Of a stretch of DNA of 64,000 nucleotides, positions 1-8,147 are shown one piece after another; position 1 is the stretch's first letter; each line of letters begins with the position of its first letter. Made by a program: the position numbers and the translations under genes. The notes under the pieces were generated by a model. The model made no database searches. It saw only the letters and a list, made by a program, of their open reading frames with translations, and was not told the DNA's origin. This DNA comes from an uncultured Opitutia bacterium (GTDB lineage Bacteria > Verrucomicrobiota > Verrucomicrobiia > Opitutales > Opitutaceae): NCBI GenBank assembly GCA_903877135.1, contig CAIRCN010000006.1:1-64000 (forward strand), written 5' to 3'.

Positions 1-1
1 C

Positions 2-205
2 CGTCAACTCGCGGCGGCCGCCGACCAGTATTACCTGGAAAACGGCGTGTCGTCTGTCTCGCTCGGCAATCTGGTCGGTTCGACCAATTACGTGAAGGCG
101 TTGAACCTCGTGGCCAATGAGGCTTACCCCTCAGGCTTCTCGCAAGGAGAGACGATCACGATCTCCGCCATCGCTGGGGCGCGCACCGTCACCTACGCTC
201 CGTAA
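2..205 (+). CDS. Type IV pilin / pseudopilin-like protein, C-terminal fragment
   Basis: The window opens inside this gene and only its last 67 codons are present, read in frame 2 to the TAA at 203-205. The fragment begins RQLAAAADQYYLENG, which resembles the stretch just after the hydrophobic N-terminal helix of type IV pilins and type II secretion pseudopilins. It then shows a short threonine- and glycine-rich beta tail ending in TVTYAP. The diagnostic prepilin cleavage site lies off the window, so the class is inferred from this tail alone. A strong intrinsic terminator follows 30 bases downstream, so transcription very likely ends before the glycosyltransferase genes. If it is a surface pilin, the adjacent glycan genes could in principle decorate it, but nothing here proves that. 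Confidence 0.6.
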   Translation, partial: RQLAAAADQYYLENGVSSVSLGNLVGSTNYVKALNLVANEAYPSGFSQGETITISAIAGARTVTYAP

Positions 206-234
206 ACATCCGCTTCCTGCCTTTGGGAAGCTTC

Positions 235-263
235 AAACCGTCCGCTACGACGGGCGGTTTTTT
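235..263 (+). terminator. Intrinsic terminator after the pilin-like gene
   Basis: A 10-base stem (AAACCGTCCG at 235-244 with CGGGCGGTTT at 251-260, one G-U pair) closes a 6-base loop and is followed by a run of T to 263. It lies 30 bases past the pilin stop codon and separates that gene from the membrane glycosyltransferase that starts at 329. Confidence 0.85.
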
Positions 264-328
264 GTTGGCCGGCACTTTTGCCATCAGGCTTTCTTTTCCC
301 CGTCGGACCGGCCAAGCTCCCGCCCCGC

Positions 329-2197
329 ATGAACCCGCCGCCCCTTTCGTTCATCGTCTCGGACAGGCGCCTCTGGCTGTTCGCGCTCTCTGGCGCCCTC
401 GCTGTGGTGCTGGGCTTTTTCGCCCTCACCGGCGAGCCGGCGATCGTCTTCGTCTCCCGCACCGGCTATTGGTTTGTGCTGACCGCCTTCATCCTGTTCC
501 TGCGGGCGCTCTGGCTGACATTCCGCGACGACTTGCGGACATTGCGCCCACGCAACCTCGACTGGACCTCGGTGGCTGTTGTCGCGCTTGGCGGCATCGT
601 GCTCCTCGTGCACGAGACTTTCGGGTTTAAGATCGTCATGGATGAAATCATGCTCCTCGGCACCTCGATGAGCATGCACTTCGACAAGACCGTGCTCACG
701 CCGATGCGCGGTAACGACATTCAGGGTGTCTTCGTGATCCTCGACGGCATGATGGACAAGCGCCCGCTGTTCTTCCCGTTTCTCCTCTCGCTGCTGCACG
801 ACCTGACGGGCTACCGGCCGGAAAACGCCTTCCTGCTCAACGGCCTTCTCATCTTCGTCTTTCTCGGCATGGTGAACCACGTGGGACGGCTCCTCGCCGG
901 CCGGCGCGCGGGCTGGCTCGGCGTCCTGCTCTTCGTCGGACTACCGCTGCTCAGCCAGAACGCCACCGGCGGCGGCTTCGAACTACTCAACCTCGTGATG
1001 ATCCTTGCGACGCTGCTGCTCGGCGCACGCTTTATTGCCAGACGCGACGAGGCGTCGCTCACGGCATTCTGTTTTGCCGGCCTACTGCTCGTCCAGGTGC
1101 GCTACGAGTCCATGCTCTACCTCCTGCCCGTCGCGCTGATTGTCCTGTGGGTCTGGCTCGGAGAGCGCCGGGTCGTGCTGTCGTGGCCAGTGATTTTCGC
1201 CCCGCTCCTCCTCGTCGCCTATCCGCTCCAGCACCGGATTTTCGAGCTCCGCACCTCGGCCTGGCAGATGGAGAGCAGGCCCGACTACACGACACCTTTT
1301 GCACCGGCCTACTTCCTCGACAACCTCTCGCACGCGGCGAATTTCTTCTTTGCGGACCCCAAGAACCAGCCGAGTTCGCTCACGCTTTCGATCCTCGGCT
1401 GGCTGGCGCTTCCCTTCTTTCTTCTCTTTCTCGCCAAAAAGGTGCGCGCCCTCCGCGCCGAGACGCCTGCCTTTGCCGCCACCGCGTTTTTCACGGTCGG
1501 GTTTGCCGCTCAGTTTATCCTGATGATGTGCTATTTTTGGGGCAAGTTCGACGACCCCGTTATCCGCCGTCTGAGCCTGCCAACGTATCTCTGGCTCGTC
1601 CTCGCGGTGCTGGCCGTATTACCGCAATTCGCCAGCGCAGTCTTCCAGCGCGTGCTACTTGGCGTCGCGGCCTTTGGCGTGATCGCCAGCGGCGTTCCGT
1701 CCATGGCGGCGCATGCCTACAGCCAGGAATACCTGCCGGGCCGCGAGACGGCGTGGCGGCGGCAGTTCATCGCCGACCAGCTGCGGAAGGATTATCTGAT
1801 GATCGACAACGACTCGGTCCTCTGGATCGCGCACGAGATTTCCGCCACACCGGTCTATCAGGCGCTGAAACGGCGCAAGGACATCGTCTTTCACTTCCGC
1901 AACCGCACCTTCTCAAGCATTTTTGTGTTTCAGCGCCTCAACATCGACCCGGAGACTGGGCACATGACGCTGCGCGAAGGCGACGATCTCGGCCCGGATT
2001 ATGTGCTCGAGCCCGTGCGCGAGGAGCGCCTGCAAACGCTCACGCTCACCCGCATCAGCCGCGTGAAGGAAATCCGCGACGGTGCTGTCTCGCTCACCGC
2101 GCCCGACACAAAGGAGCCGGTCGTGCCCAAGAGCCGCGAGGAGATCGAAAAGCTCCGCAAGGCCTACCTTGAGCAGTTCGTGAAACAGCTCCCGTGA
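329..2197 (+). CDS. GT-C-type membrane glycosyltransferase-like protein (paralog 1 of a tandem pair)
   Basis: This 622-residue protein is mostly hydrophobic, with about a dozen likely membrane segments over roughly residues 1-450, followed by a polar C-terminal domain of about 170 residues. That is the layout of the GT39/ArnT-like GT-C superfamily, which moves sugars from polyprenyl-phosphate donors on the outer face of the cytoplasmic membrane. An acidic pair in the first long loop (FKIVMDEIML) matches where GT-C enzymes place the catalytic acid. The segments LLSLLHDLTGYR and QNATGGG recur in the next gene, so the two are tandem duplicates. The ATG at 329 is preferred because 17 extra residues from 278 are polar and lie close to the terminator. 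Donor and acceptor are unknown. Confidence 0.75.
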   Translation: MNPPPLSFIVSDRRLWLFALSGALAVVLGFFALTGEPAIVFVSRTGYWFVLTAFILFLRALWLTFRDDLRTLRPRNLDWTSVAVVALGGIVLLVHETFGFKIVMDEIMLLGTSMSMHFDKTVLTPMRGNDIQGVFVILDGMMDKRPLFFPFLLSLLHDLTGYRPENAFLLNGLLIFVFLGMVNHVGRLLAGRRAGWLGVLLFVGLPLLSQNATGGGFELLNLVMILATLLLGARFIARRDEASLTAFCFAGLLLVQVRYESMLYLLPVALIVLWVWLGERRVVLSWPVIFAPLLLVAYPLQHRIFELRTSAWQMESRPDYTTPFAPAYFLDNLSHAANFFFADPKNQPSSLTLSILGWLALPFFLLFLAKKVRALRAETPAFAATAFFTVGFAAQFILMMCYFWGKFDDPVIRRLSLPTYLWLVLAVLAVLPQFASAVFQRVLLGVAAFGVIASGVPSMAAHAYSQEYLPGRETAWRRQFIADQLRKDYLMIDNDSVLWIAHEISATPVYQALKRRKDIVFHFRNRTFSSIFVFQRLNIDPETGHMTLREGDDLGPDYVLEPVREERLQTLTLTRISRVKEIRDGAVSLTAPDTKEPVVPKSREEIEKLRKAYLEQFVKQLP

Positions 2198-2222
2198 TCG
2201 TGCCGGTCCCGCCGAACGAGCG

Positions 2223-4040
2223 ATGAAGCTGCCGCCGAATCTGCCCGTCCTCGATCCCGCCGCGCGGCCGCGGGCCGTGCTCTTTGCACTGTGCGGCGCG
2301 CTCGCGCTCGTCGTCGGCTTCGTCGCAGTGGCCCCGCACACTGCTGAGTGGCTCATCGCGGCCGGCGGCTATTATTACATGCTCGGGCTGTTCGGCCTGT
2401 TTGTGTTTTACGCCTGGCGCGTTTCTTGGGCGCGCCGCGCGATCTGGCAGGGCTGGCTTTGCCGCCCCGGCTGGACAGGGTCCTCCCTCGCCGCCGCGAC
2501 GGCCTACGTGCTCTGGTCAGACCCGTTCCAGCATAAGGTGCTTTTCGACGAATATGTGTTGCAGGCGACGGCGTTTCACATGCACGCCACGAAGGAGATC
2601 GGCACCGTGATCCGCGCCTACGACCTCTTCGGCACCTGGCTGCCGATCGACACGTTTTTGGACAAGCGACCGTATTTCTTCTCCTTCCTGCTCTCGCTGG
2701 TGCACGACCTCACCGGATACCGGCTGGCGAACATTTTCTTCCTCAACTCCGCGCTCGCCGCCGCCTTCCTCGGACTGGCTTTCTGGTTTGCCCGCGAACT
2801 TACCGGCCGCGCCGGCGGCATGCTCGCTGTTCTCCTCCTGGCGACGCTCCCGCTCGTGGGTCAGAACGCCACCGGTGCTGGCATGGAGATGCACAACCTC
2901 GTGATGCTCCTCCTCACGATGTGCCTCGCGCTGCTTTACCTTCGCGCGCCGGACGCTGACCGGCTCTCGCTCCTCTGCCTCTCGGCCGTCCTGCTCGCGC
3001 AGAGCCGCTACGAGTCAGTGGTCTATGTCGGGCCGGTGGCCATGGTGATTGTGCTCGGCTGGTGGCGCGCGGGTCGCGTGTTACTCCCTTGGGCCGCGGT
3101 GGCCGCGCCGCTGCTGCTCGTTCCCTACGCGTGGCACAACCGCATCGTCAGCGATACGCCGCTGCTCTGGCAGTTGCACGAGGGACAGAAAACGCGTTTC
3201 AGCACCGGCTATCTAGCCGACAACCTCCGCGGTGCCTTCGATTTCTTCTTCAATTTCGGACCTGCGCTGGCGAACTCCTGGTGGCTCTCGGTCCTCGGCA
3301 CCGCCGGGCTGGTCTGGGCGCTTTACCGGTGGATGCGCCGGCGGCAGATACCCACGCCGCTTCCGCCCGCGTTTGCTGTGACGGCTGTTTTCGGCGTCGG
3401 GGTGGCGGCGAATCTCGCCCTGCTAATGTTTTATTACTGGAGCCGGCTCGACGATGTCATCGCCTCGCGCTTCGCGCTGCCGGCGTGCCTCATGCTCGCT
3501 TTGCTGGCGGTATGGCTCGTCTGCCGGCTTGGGACACGCTGGCCCGCGATGCGCTGGGCGTTGGCCGGCACGGTTGTGTTTCTGCTGGTGTCGGCTTTCC
3601 CGGCGATGGCCCACCGGCTCTACACGAACCAGAACCTCGTGATGCAGGAGGTCAATTGGGAGCATGACGTCGTGCTGGCGCGCATGCCCACCGGCCCGAT
3701 TCTTTTCATCTCCAACAAGTCCACCATCCCGTGGGTGCTCTGGAAAATCCCATCGATCATCAATGGCGTGGCACGCCTGCGTCCCGGGCACATCCGCTGG
3801 CACATGGAGCAGCACACTTTCCGGGAAATCATCGTGGCGCAGTCCTTGCGGCCGACCACGCCCGACGGGCACTTCGGCGTTGATCCCGACGATGTGCTAC
3901 CGGACTACTTTCATCTCGCGACAATCACGGAGAAACGTTTCGGCGGCCGTATGTCCCGCCTCAGCCGGCTTGTTACGATCGATGACATGCCTGGGAAATT
4001 TCCGGACGGTCCCACGGCGCCAGCCCAAACAGCCCCATGA
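2223..4040 (+). CDS. GT-C-type membrane glycosyltransferase-like protein (paralog 2 of a tandem pair)
   Basis: This 605-residue polytopic membrane protein follows its paralog after a 25-base gap. Shared landmarks are LLSLVHDLTGYR, QNATGAG, a following HNLVM segment and SRYESVVY, in the same order and spacing, so the pair arose by duplication and has since diverged widely. The first periplasmic-loop acidic pair is FDEYVL, the likely GT-C catalytic region. A polar C-terminal domain of about 150 residues follows the last membrane segment. The stop codon overlaps the next start as ATGA at 4037-4040, so the two are translationally coupled. It probably adds a sugar from a polyprenyl-phosphate donor to a lipid-linked or exported glycan, with substrate unknown. 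Confidence 0.75.
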   Translation: MKLPPNLPVLDPAARPRAVLFALCGALALVVGFVAVAPHTAEWLIAAGGYYYMLGLFGLFVFYAWRVSWARRAIWQGWLCRPGWTGSSLAAATAYVLWSDPFQHKVLFDEYVLQATAFHMHATKEIGTVIRAYDLFGTWLPIDTFLDKRPYFFSFLLSLVHDLTGYRLANIFFLNSALAAAFLGLAFWFARELTGRAGGMLAVLLLATLPLVGQNATGAGMEMHNLVMLLLTMCLALLYLRAPDADRLSLLCLSAVLLAQSRYESVVYVGPVAMVIVLGWWRAGRVLLPWAAVAAPLLLVPYAWHNRIVSDTPLLWQLHEGQKTRFSTGYLADNLRGAFDFFFNFGPALANSWWLSVLGTAGLVWALYRWMRRRQIPTPLPPAFAVTAVFGVGVAANLALLMFYYWSRLDDVIASRFALPACLMLALLAVWLVCRLGTRWPAMRWALAGTVVFLLVSAFPAMAHRLYTNQNLVMQEVNWEHDVVLARMPTGPILFISNKSTIPWVLWKIPSIINGVARLRPGHIRWHMEQHTFREIIVAQSLRPTTPDGHFGVDPDDVLPDYFHLATITEKRFGGRMSRLSRLVTIDDMPGKFPDGPTAPAQTAP

Positions 4041-5311
4041 GCAACGATGTTCTTCCCGCTGTTGCTCTTCTGGCTCCGCTGCCGAAATCGTCCACGCGTT
4101 GGCTATGGGCGCTGCTCGTGCTCGGCACCATCTGCTATATCTCGGTCTTCGTGTTTTACCCGAACCTGTTCTGGCTCGTCGGCGTCAACCACTACGGCGT
4201 CTGGTTTCTCGACACATACGCGCTGCTCGCGTCGAACGACGCCGTCACTCGCGGCCTCAACGCCTACGCAGCCAACCCCCTCGACTACTTCGGCCGCCCG
4301 CACGTATATTCCCACTGGTGGCTGCATCTGCGCGACCTCGGACTCACCAGGGCCGACAACCTCTGGGTAGGCCTCGCATTGGCCGGTTCGTTCTTGCTCG
4401 TGACGCTGTCGCGGCTGCGGCCGGCCACGCCGCGCCAGCTGCTCTTTTATTTCGCGGTGCTATGTTCGTCGCCGGTCCTCCTCGCCGTTAACCGTGCCAA
4501 CAACGACCTCGTCGTCTTCCTGTTGCTCACGCCGCTGGTCTCATGCCTGCTTGACCGCCGCCTTGGCATGCGGCTGGTTGCGCCGTTCTTCATCGCGGCG
4601 GCAGCGGCGTTGAAATATTACCCGGCGGCGGCCGCGCTAGTGCTTCTGGCCGCCGTGCCAGCGCGCGAGCTACGCTGGCGCGTGGCGCTGATGGGCGGAC
4701 TCTTCTTGCTCGTGGGAATGGGCGCGAAATCCGACCTCGCCGGATTTGGCGCGCTCGCACCGCAACCTGAGGGGTTTCTCACTTTCGGCTCCACGGCCTT
4801 TTCCCACTCCCTAGGCTGGGACGGTTGGGTGCCGAAGCTCTTCTGCGCCGCGGCGGGCGCGGCGGTCTTTGGCTGGTTCTGGCATGCCCGATGGTTTGCC
4901 AACTGGATCGTGCCTGACGAGCGACGGGCGGACTGGCTGCATTTCGTGCTTGGCGCTGCGCTACTCGTGGGCTGTTTCTTCACCAGTCTGAACTTTGCCT
5001 ATCGTTGGGTTTTCGCCGTGTGGCTCGCGCCGTTGCTATGGTCGTTGCCGGGCGACCTTTCTGCGCCGCTGCCGGTGCGGCGGCTTGCGGCAGTCACTCG
5101 CGCGCTGCTGCTTGCCGTGCTGTGGGTCGATGCCGCGGCCAGCTTCGCGCTTAACCGCTTTATCGGCATCGTGCCGGGACCGGAGCTGCAACGCTGGGCT
5201 GACCACGGGTTTCTCCTCGAACAACCTTTGTTCTGGGCGTTTTTCTTCTGCGTGCTGGCCTTTCTCGCCCACTTCACCCGGCTGGGTCTGCGCACTCTGC
5301 TGGCGAAGTAA
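4037..5311 (+). CDS. GT87-like (DUF2029-type) membrane glycosyltransferase
   Basis: This 424-residue polytopic protein has about ten hydrophobic segments. The signature NRANNDLVVFLLL followed about 50 residues later by LKYYPAAAAL matches the GT87 (DUF2029) pattern seen in mycobacterial mannosyltransferases of the PimE type, where an N-N-D loop precedes a K-Y/F-Y-P helix. It is smaller than its two upstream neighbours and lacks their large polar tail. Its start overlaps the upstream stop (ATGA), placing it in a three-gene unit with the tandem paralogs. It ends only 7 bases before the convergent gene at 5319, with no clear terminator between. Likely activity is transfer of a hexose from a polyprenyl-phosphate donor at the outer membrane-leaflet face; the sugar is not known. 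Confidence 0.72.
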   Translation: MSNDVLPAVALLAPLPKSSTRWLWALLVLGTICYISVFVFYPNLFWLVGVNHYGVWFLDTYALLASNDAVTRGLNAYAANPLDYFGRPHVYSHWWLHLRDLGLTRADNLWVGLALAGSFLLVTLSRLRPATPRQLLFYFAVLCSSPVLLAVNRANNDLVVFLLLTPLVSCLLDRRLGMRLVAPFFIAAAAALKYYPAAAALVLLAAVPARELRWRVALMGGLFLLVGMGAKSDLAGFGALAPQPEGFLTFGSTAFSHSLGWDGWVPKLFCAAAGAAVFGWFWHARWFANWIVPDERRADWLHFVLGAALLVGCFFTSLNFAYRWVFAVWLAPLLWSLPGDLSAPLPVRRLAAVTRALLLAVLWVDAAASFALNRFIGIVPGPELQRWADHGFLLEQPLFWAFFFCVLAFLAHFTRLGLRTLLAK

Positions 5312-5318
5312 CTGCTCG

Positions 5319-7367
5319 TCACTTGGCGGCTTGCAACGCCCGTTCGAGCGCGGCACTCCACGCGGGGACGGATCCGGCGGTGGCCGCTGCGATCTCCGCG
5401 CCGGTCAGCCGGTAAACAAAAATGGAGTAGCCAATCACCGCGTCCGGCCGCCGCGCCCGCATGTAGTGGCACATCCGCGCGAAACGAAGCAGATCGTAGC
5501 GCTCCCAAGCGGCCTGCCACTGCGCCGCGCTCACCTCGCGCTGCAATTCTACACGCCGCCTAGGCTCCGATTTGTATAGGTGAAACATTTGATCGAGCTG
5601 GCGCAGACGCTGGTATTCGGCCTCGTGTTCAAGCGTCCACGGTCCGCGCACGGAGCTGTAAACCTGCTGCAGCATCGTGGCACTCACAGCGTAGATGCCG
5701 GGCTCCAGCCAATACCAAGGGCGCGGCGGTGGAATCTTTGGCAGTGTCGGCAGCCGCGTCGCGACGATGCCCTCGTAGCGTGGGTCTCCGGTGCCGAAAT
5801 ACGAGAGGTAAACCGGCGCTCGCGGCGCACGGTTATTTTCGCGCAGCCAAGCGGCCAGCCCGGGCAAATCCTGGCCCCAGTCGAGCGAGCTGTCCACGAG
5901 GTGCCGGTAGCCGTTGGCGGGACCACCGACGAGCTGATTGAAATACGCGAGGTAGTGCGGGCGGATGCGCCACGACTCCACGCCATACCAGAGGCCCAGC
6001 GCCGCGACCAACACGAGCGCGAGCGGGCGTTTCCAGTCAAGCCATGAGCCAAAGGCGCCGAGCAGAATGAACAGCACGGGATAGGTCGGCAAAATGTGAC
6101 GGTGCCCGATGTTGAGGTGGCTCGTGAGTGAGATAATCCAGTAGACGACGAACAGCACGAGCAGCGGCGCGGGTTTCCACGCGAGTTCGCGCAACCGCTT
6201 CCAGCCCGCCACGCCGGCCCGCGCGAGCCCGAGTCCCCGTGCCAACAGACCGGTGAGCAACAGTAGGAGCGGCACGGGCGTTTTCACCAGAAACGCGAAT
6301 GGGAAGAATCGGACCCAGCCGTGAATGCTGTAGTCGCTGCTGAGAAACGCGCCACGTTGCTGCGCAAACTCCAACACGAAGGCGAAGCCGTAGAGAAACG
6401 CCTCCGGCAGCAGCCGCAGCGTCCGCGCCAGGTCGATCACGCGGCCGGTTGGGCCGAGATTGGCGAGCACCCACGCCCAGGGCCGGTTGAAGTCGGTCGC
6501 CGGCGCGGGCAGGGAGGGGTTGAAGGCCGAATAACGAAAATTATAAAATGCCCAGATCACCACCCAGGCCACGGCGAGGTGCACCGCCGCCATGGCGGCG
6601 ATCCGGCCGGCGCGTCGTCCGCGATTCGCGCCCGTTGCAGTAGACGCGAGCAGGTGCACGACGGCGAGCAGCAGCATCATCGGCGGCAGGAGCACGGCGG
6701 AGAATTTCGCCACGCACGCCAGCGCAAACACGCCTGTGCTCAACCCGGTGCACCACCACGAGGGTTGTTCTAGTTGCCACCACCACGCCGTCACGCTTGC
6801 GAGGAGGAAAAATACCATCGTCACGTCCGACGTGGCGAGCGCGCCGTGGGCGAGGAAGTTGGGGCAGAAGGCGAAGAGCCCGAGTGAGAGAAACGCACCG
6901 CGCAGGCCGAAGAGCCGGCGCGACCAGAAGAAAATCAGCAGCCCAGTGGCCGCGCTGAAGAGCGAAATCATCGCGCGGCCGGCGAAGATCATCAGGTCGG
7001 TCGAGTTGCCCGACAGGTAGAAAAACCGATGGCCGAACACCCACACCTCCGCGTGCCGCCAGTAGTCGTCCTCTAGCGGGGGAAAGTTTGGCTTCAGCAA
7101 CGCCATCGGCAGCGTGGCCCAACGTTGCGGCAGGTTGCCGTTCTCCGGCTGCAGCCGGTAGTCATTGAGCGTATTGTAGGCGCGGCCGGCGGTCAGGTGC
7201 GCGATCTCGTCGTTTGTGGTTGAAGTGCCAACCGTCGCCGTGACGGCCAGCACGGCGTGCAACGCGGCGAAAAGCAGCGCGAGCGCGAGGACAAATTCCT
7301 CGGAGAACGGCACCAGCGGGCGGCGGGGAGCGGCCATGACCCATTTAGAGATTGGAGGAGCGGACAT
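5319..7367 (-). CDS. Phospholipid-carrier-dependent glycosyltransferase (GT39/ArnT-like)
   Basis: This polytopic membrane protein of about 682 residues carries the clearest GT39/ArnT-like signature of the locus. The first loop has TNDEIAHLTAG with an acidic pair, and the next segment has PENGNLPQRWATLP, a form of the P-E-N/H-P-P-L motif of lipid-carrier-dependent transferases. A further motif, FLAHGALATSDV, matches the region that follows membrane segment 4 in this family. The extended reading frame starts at 7442, but the ATGs at 7367 and 7337 fit better: a start at 7442 would overlap the divergent methyltransferase beginning at 7395. Neither has a well-placed ribosome binding site. It likely transfers a sugar from undecaprenyl phosphate on the outer face of the membrane. 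Confidence 0.78.
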   Translation of the reverse strand: MSAPPISKWVMAAPRRPLVPFSEEFVLALALLFAALHAVLAVTATVGTSTTNDEIAHLTAGRAYNTLNDYRLQPENGNLPQRWATLPMALLKPNFPPLEDDYWRHAEVWVFGHRFFYLSGNSTDLMIFAGRAMISLFSAATGLLIFFWSRRLFGLRGAFLSLGLFAFCPNFLAHGALATSDVTMVFFLLASVTAWWWQLEQPSWWCTGLSTGVFALACVAKFSAVLLPPMMLLLAVVHLLASTATGANRGRRAGRIAAMAAVHLAVAWVVIWAFYNFRYSAFNPSLPAPATDFNRPWAWVLANLGPTGRVIDLARTLRLLPEAFLYGFAFVLEFAQQRGAFLSSDYSIHGWVRFFPFAFLVKTPVPLLLLLTGLLARGLGLARAGVAGWKRLRELAWKPAPLLVLFVVYWIISLTSHLNIGHRHILPTYPVLFILLGAFGSWLDWKRPLALVLVAALGLWYGVESWRIRPHYLAYFNQLVGGPANGYRHLVDSSLDWGQDLPGLAAWLRENNRAPRAPVYLSYFGTGDPRYEGIVATRLPTLPKIPPPRPWYWLEPGIYAVSATMLQQVYSSVRGPWTLEHEAEYQRLRQLDQMFHLYKSEPRRRVELQREVSAAQWQAAWERYDLLRFARMCHYMRARRPDAVIGYSIFVYRLTGAEIAAATAGSVPAWSAALERALQAAK

Positions 7368-7394
7368 TTCGCAACACCGTCTTCGCCTCCCCGC

Positions 7395-8141
7395 ATGAAT
7401 GCCGAGGAATACGCCAACCTGGAAAACATCGAGGCCGAGCACTGGTATTACTCCGGCAAGCGCCGCTTAGTGCGCGCGTGGCTACGCCGCGCCCGTCCGC
7501 CGCAGGCTGGCGATGTGCTGCTCGACTGCGGCGCGGGCACGGGTCGGTTTGCGCTGGAGATGGCGGACCAATGCCGCGTGCTTGTGCTCGACGACCATGA
7601 AGAGGCGCTGCGGCTCCTCCGCACGCGGTTTCAGCCAGAGCAGATTCTCAGCCTCGCGGGCGACGCTGTGCCGCTGTCCGACGGCTCGCTCGGCTACGTG
7701 ACGGCGCTCGACGTGCTGGAGCACGTGCCCGACGACGCGGCGGTCGTCCGTGGTTTCCACCGGCTGCTCAAACCCGGCGGCGTCGCTGCTGTGACCGTGC
7801 CCGCCAGCATGGCGCTCTGGAGCGATTGGGACACCGCACTGCATCACTTCCGCCGCTACGACCGAGCGCAGTTGCGTGCGCTTTTTCCGGACCGCGAATG
7901 GGAGCTGGTCCAGGTGAACTACACGAACGTCCTTGTCTATCCCGCGGTCTGGTGCGCCCGCAAGTGGCGCGCCGTGCGCCGCCGGCTCGGCCTGAGAGAG
8001 TCGCCCGTGCGCGCCGAGGATCAGCTGCCGCCGCGTTGGTTCAACGCCTTGCTGCGCGCCCAGTTCGTCTGTTTAGCCAAGTGGCGCGTGCCGTTTCCTT
8101 TCGGCGTGAGCCTGCTGCTGGTGGCGCGGCGGCGCGCTTGA
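7395..8141 (+). CDS. Class I SAM-dependent methyltransferase (Methyltransf_11 type)
   Basis: This 248-residue soluble protein has motif I LLDCGAGTGRFAL near residue 45, an acidic motif II (VLVLDDHEEAL), and the ALDVLEHVPDD segment and LLKPGG loop typical of Methyltransf_11 enzymes. These are the S-adenosylmethionine-binding elements in the expected order. The C-terminal part has a short hydrophobic patch (FPFGVSLLLVA). The ATG at 7395 is chosen because it begins MNAEEYANL right at the conserved N-terminal helix; upstream codons overlap the divergent gene. It sits alone on the plus strand between two minus-strand membrane transferases, 6 bases from the convergent end of the next. By context it may methylate a sugar or lipid intermediate of the glycan, but the substrate cannot be read from sequence. 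Confidence 0.82.
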   Translation: MNAEEYANLENIEAEHWYYSGKRRLVRAWLRRARPPQAGDVLLDCGAGTGRFALEMADQCRVLVLDDHEEALRLLRTRFQPEQILSLAGDAVPLSDGSLGYVTALDVLEHVPDDAAVVRGFHRLLKPGGVAAVTVPASMALWSDWDTALHHFRRYDRAQLRALFPDREWELVQVNYTNVLVYPAVWCARKWRAVRRRLGLRESPVRAEDQLPPRWFNALLRAQFVCLAKWRVPFPFGVSLLLVARRRA

Positions 8142-8147
8142 AAGCCG

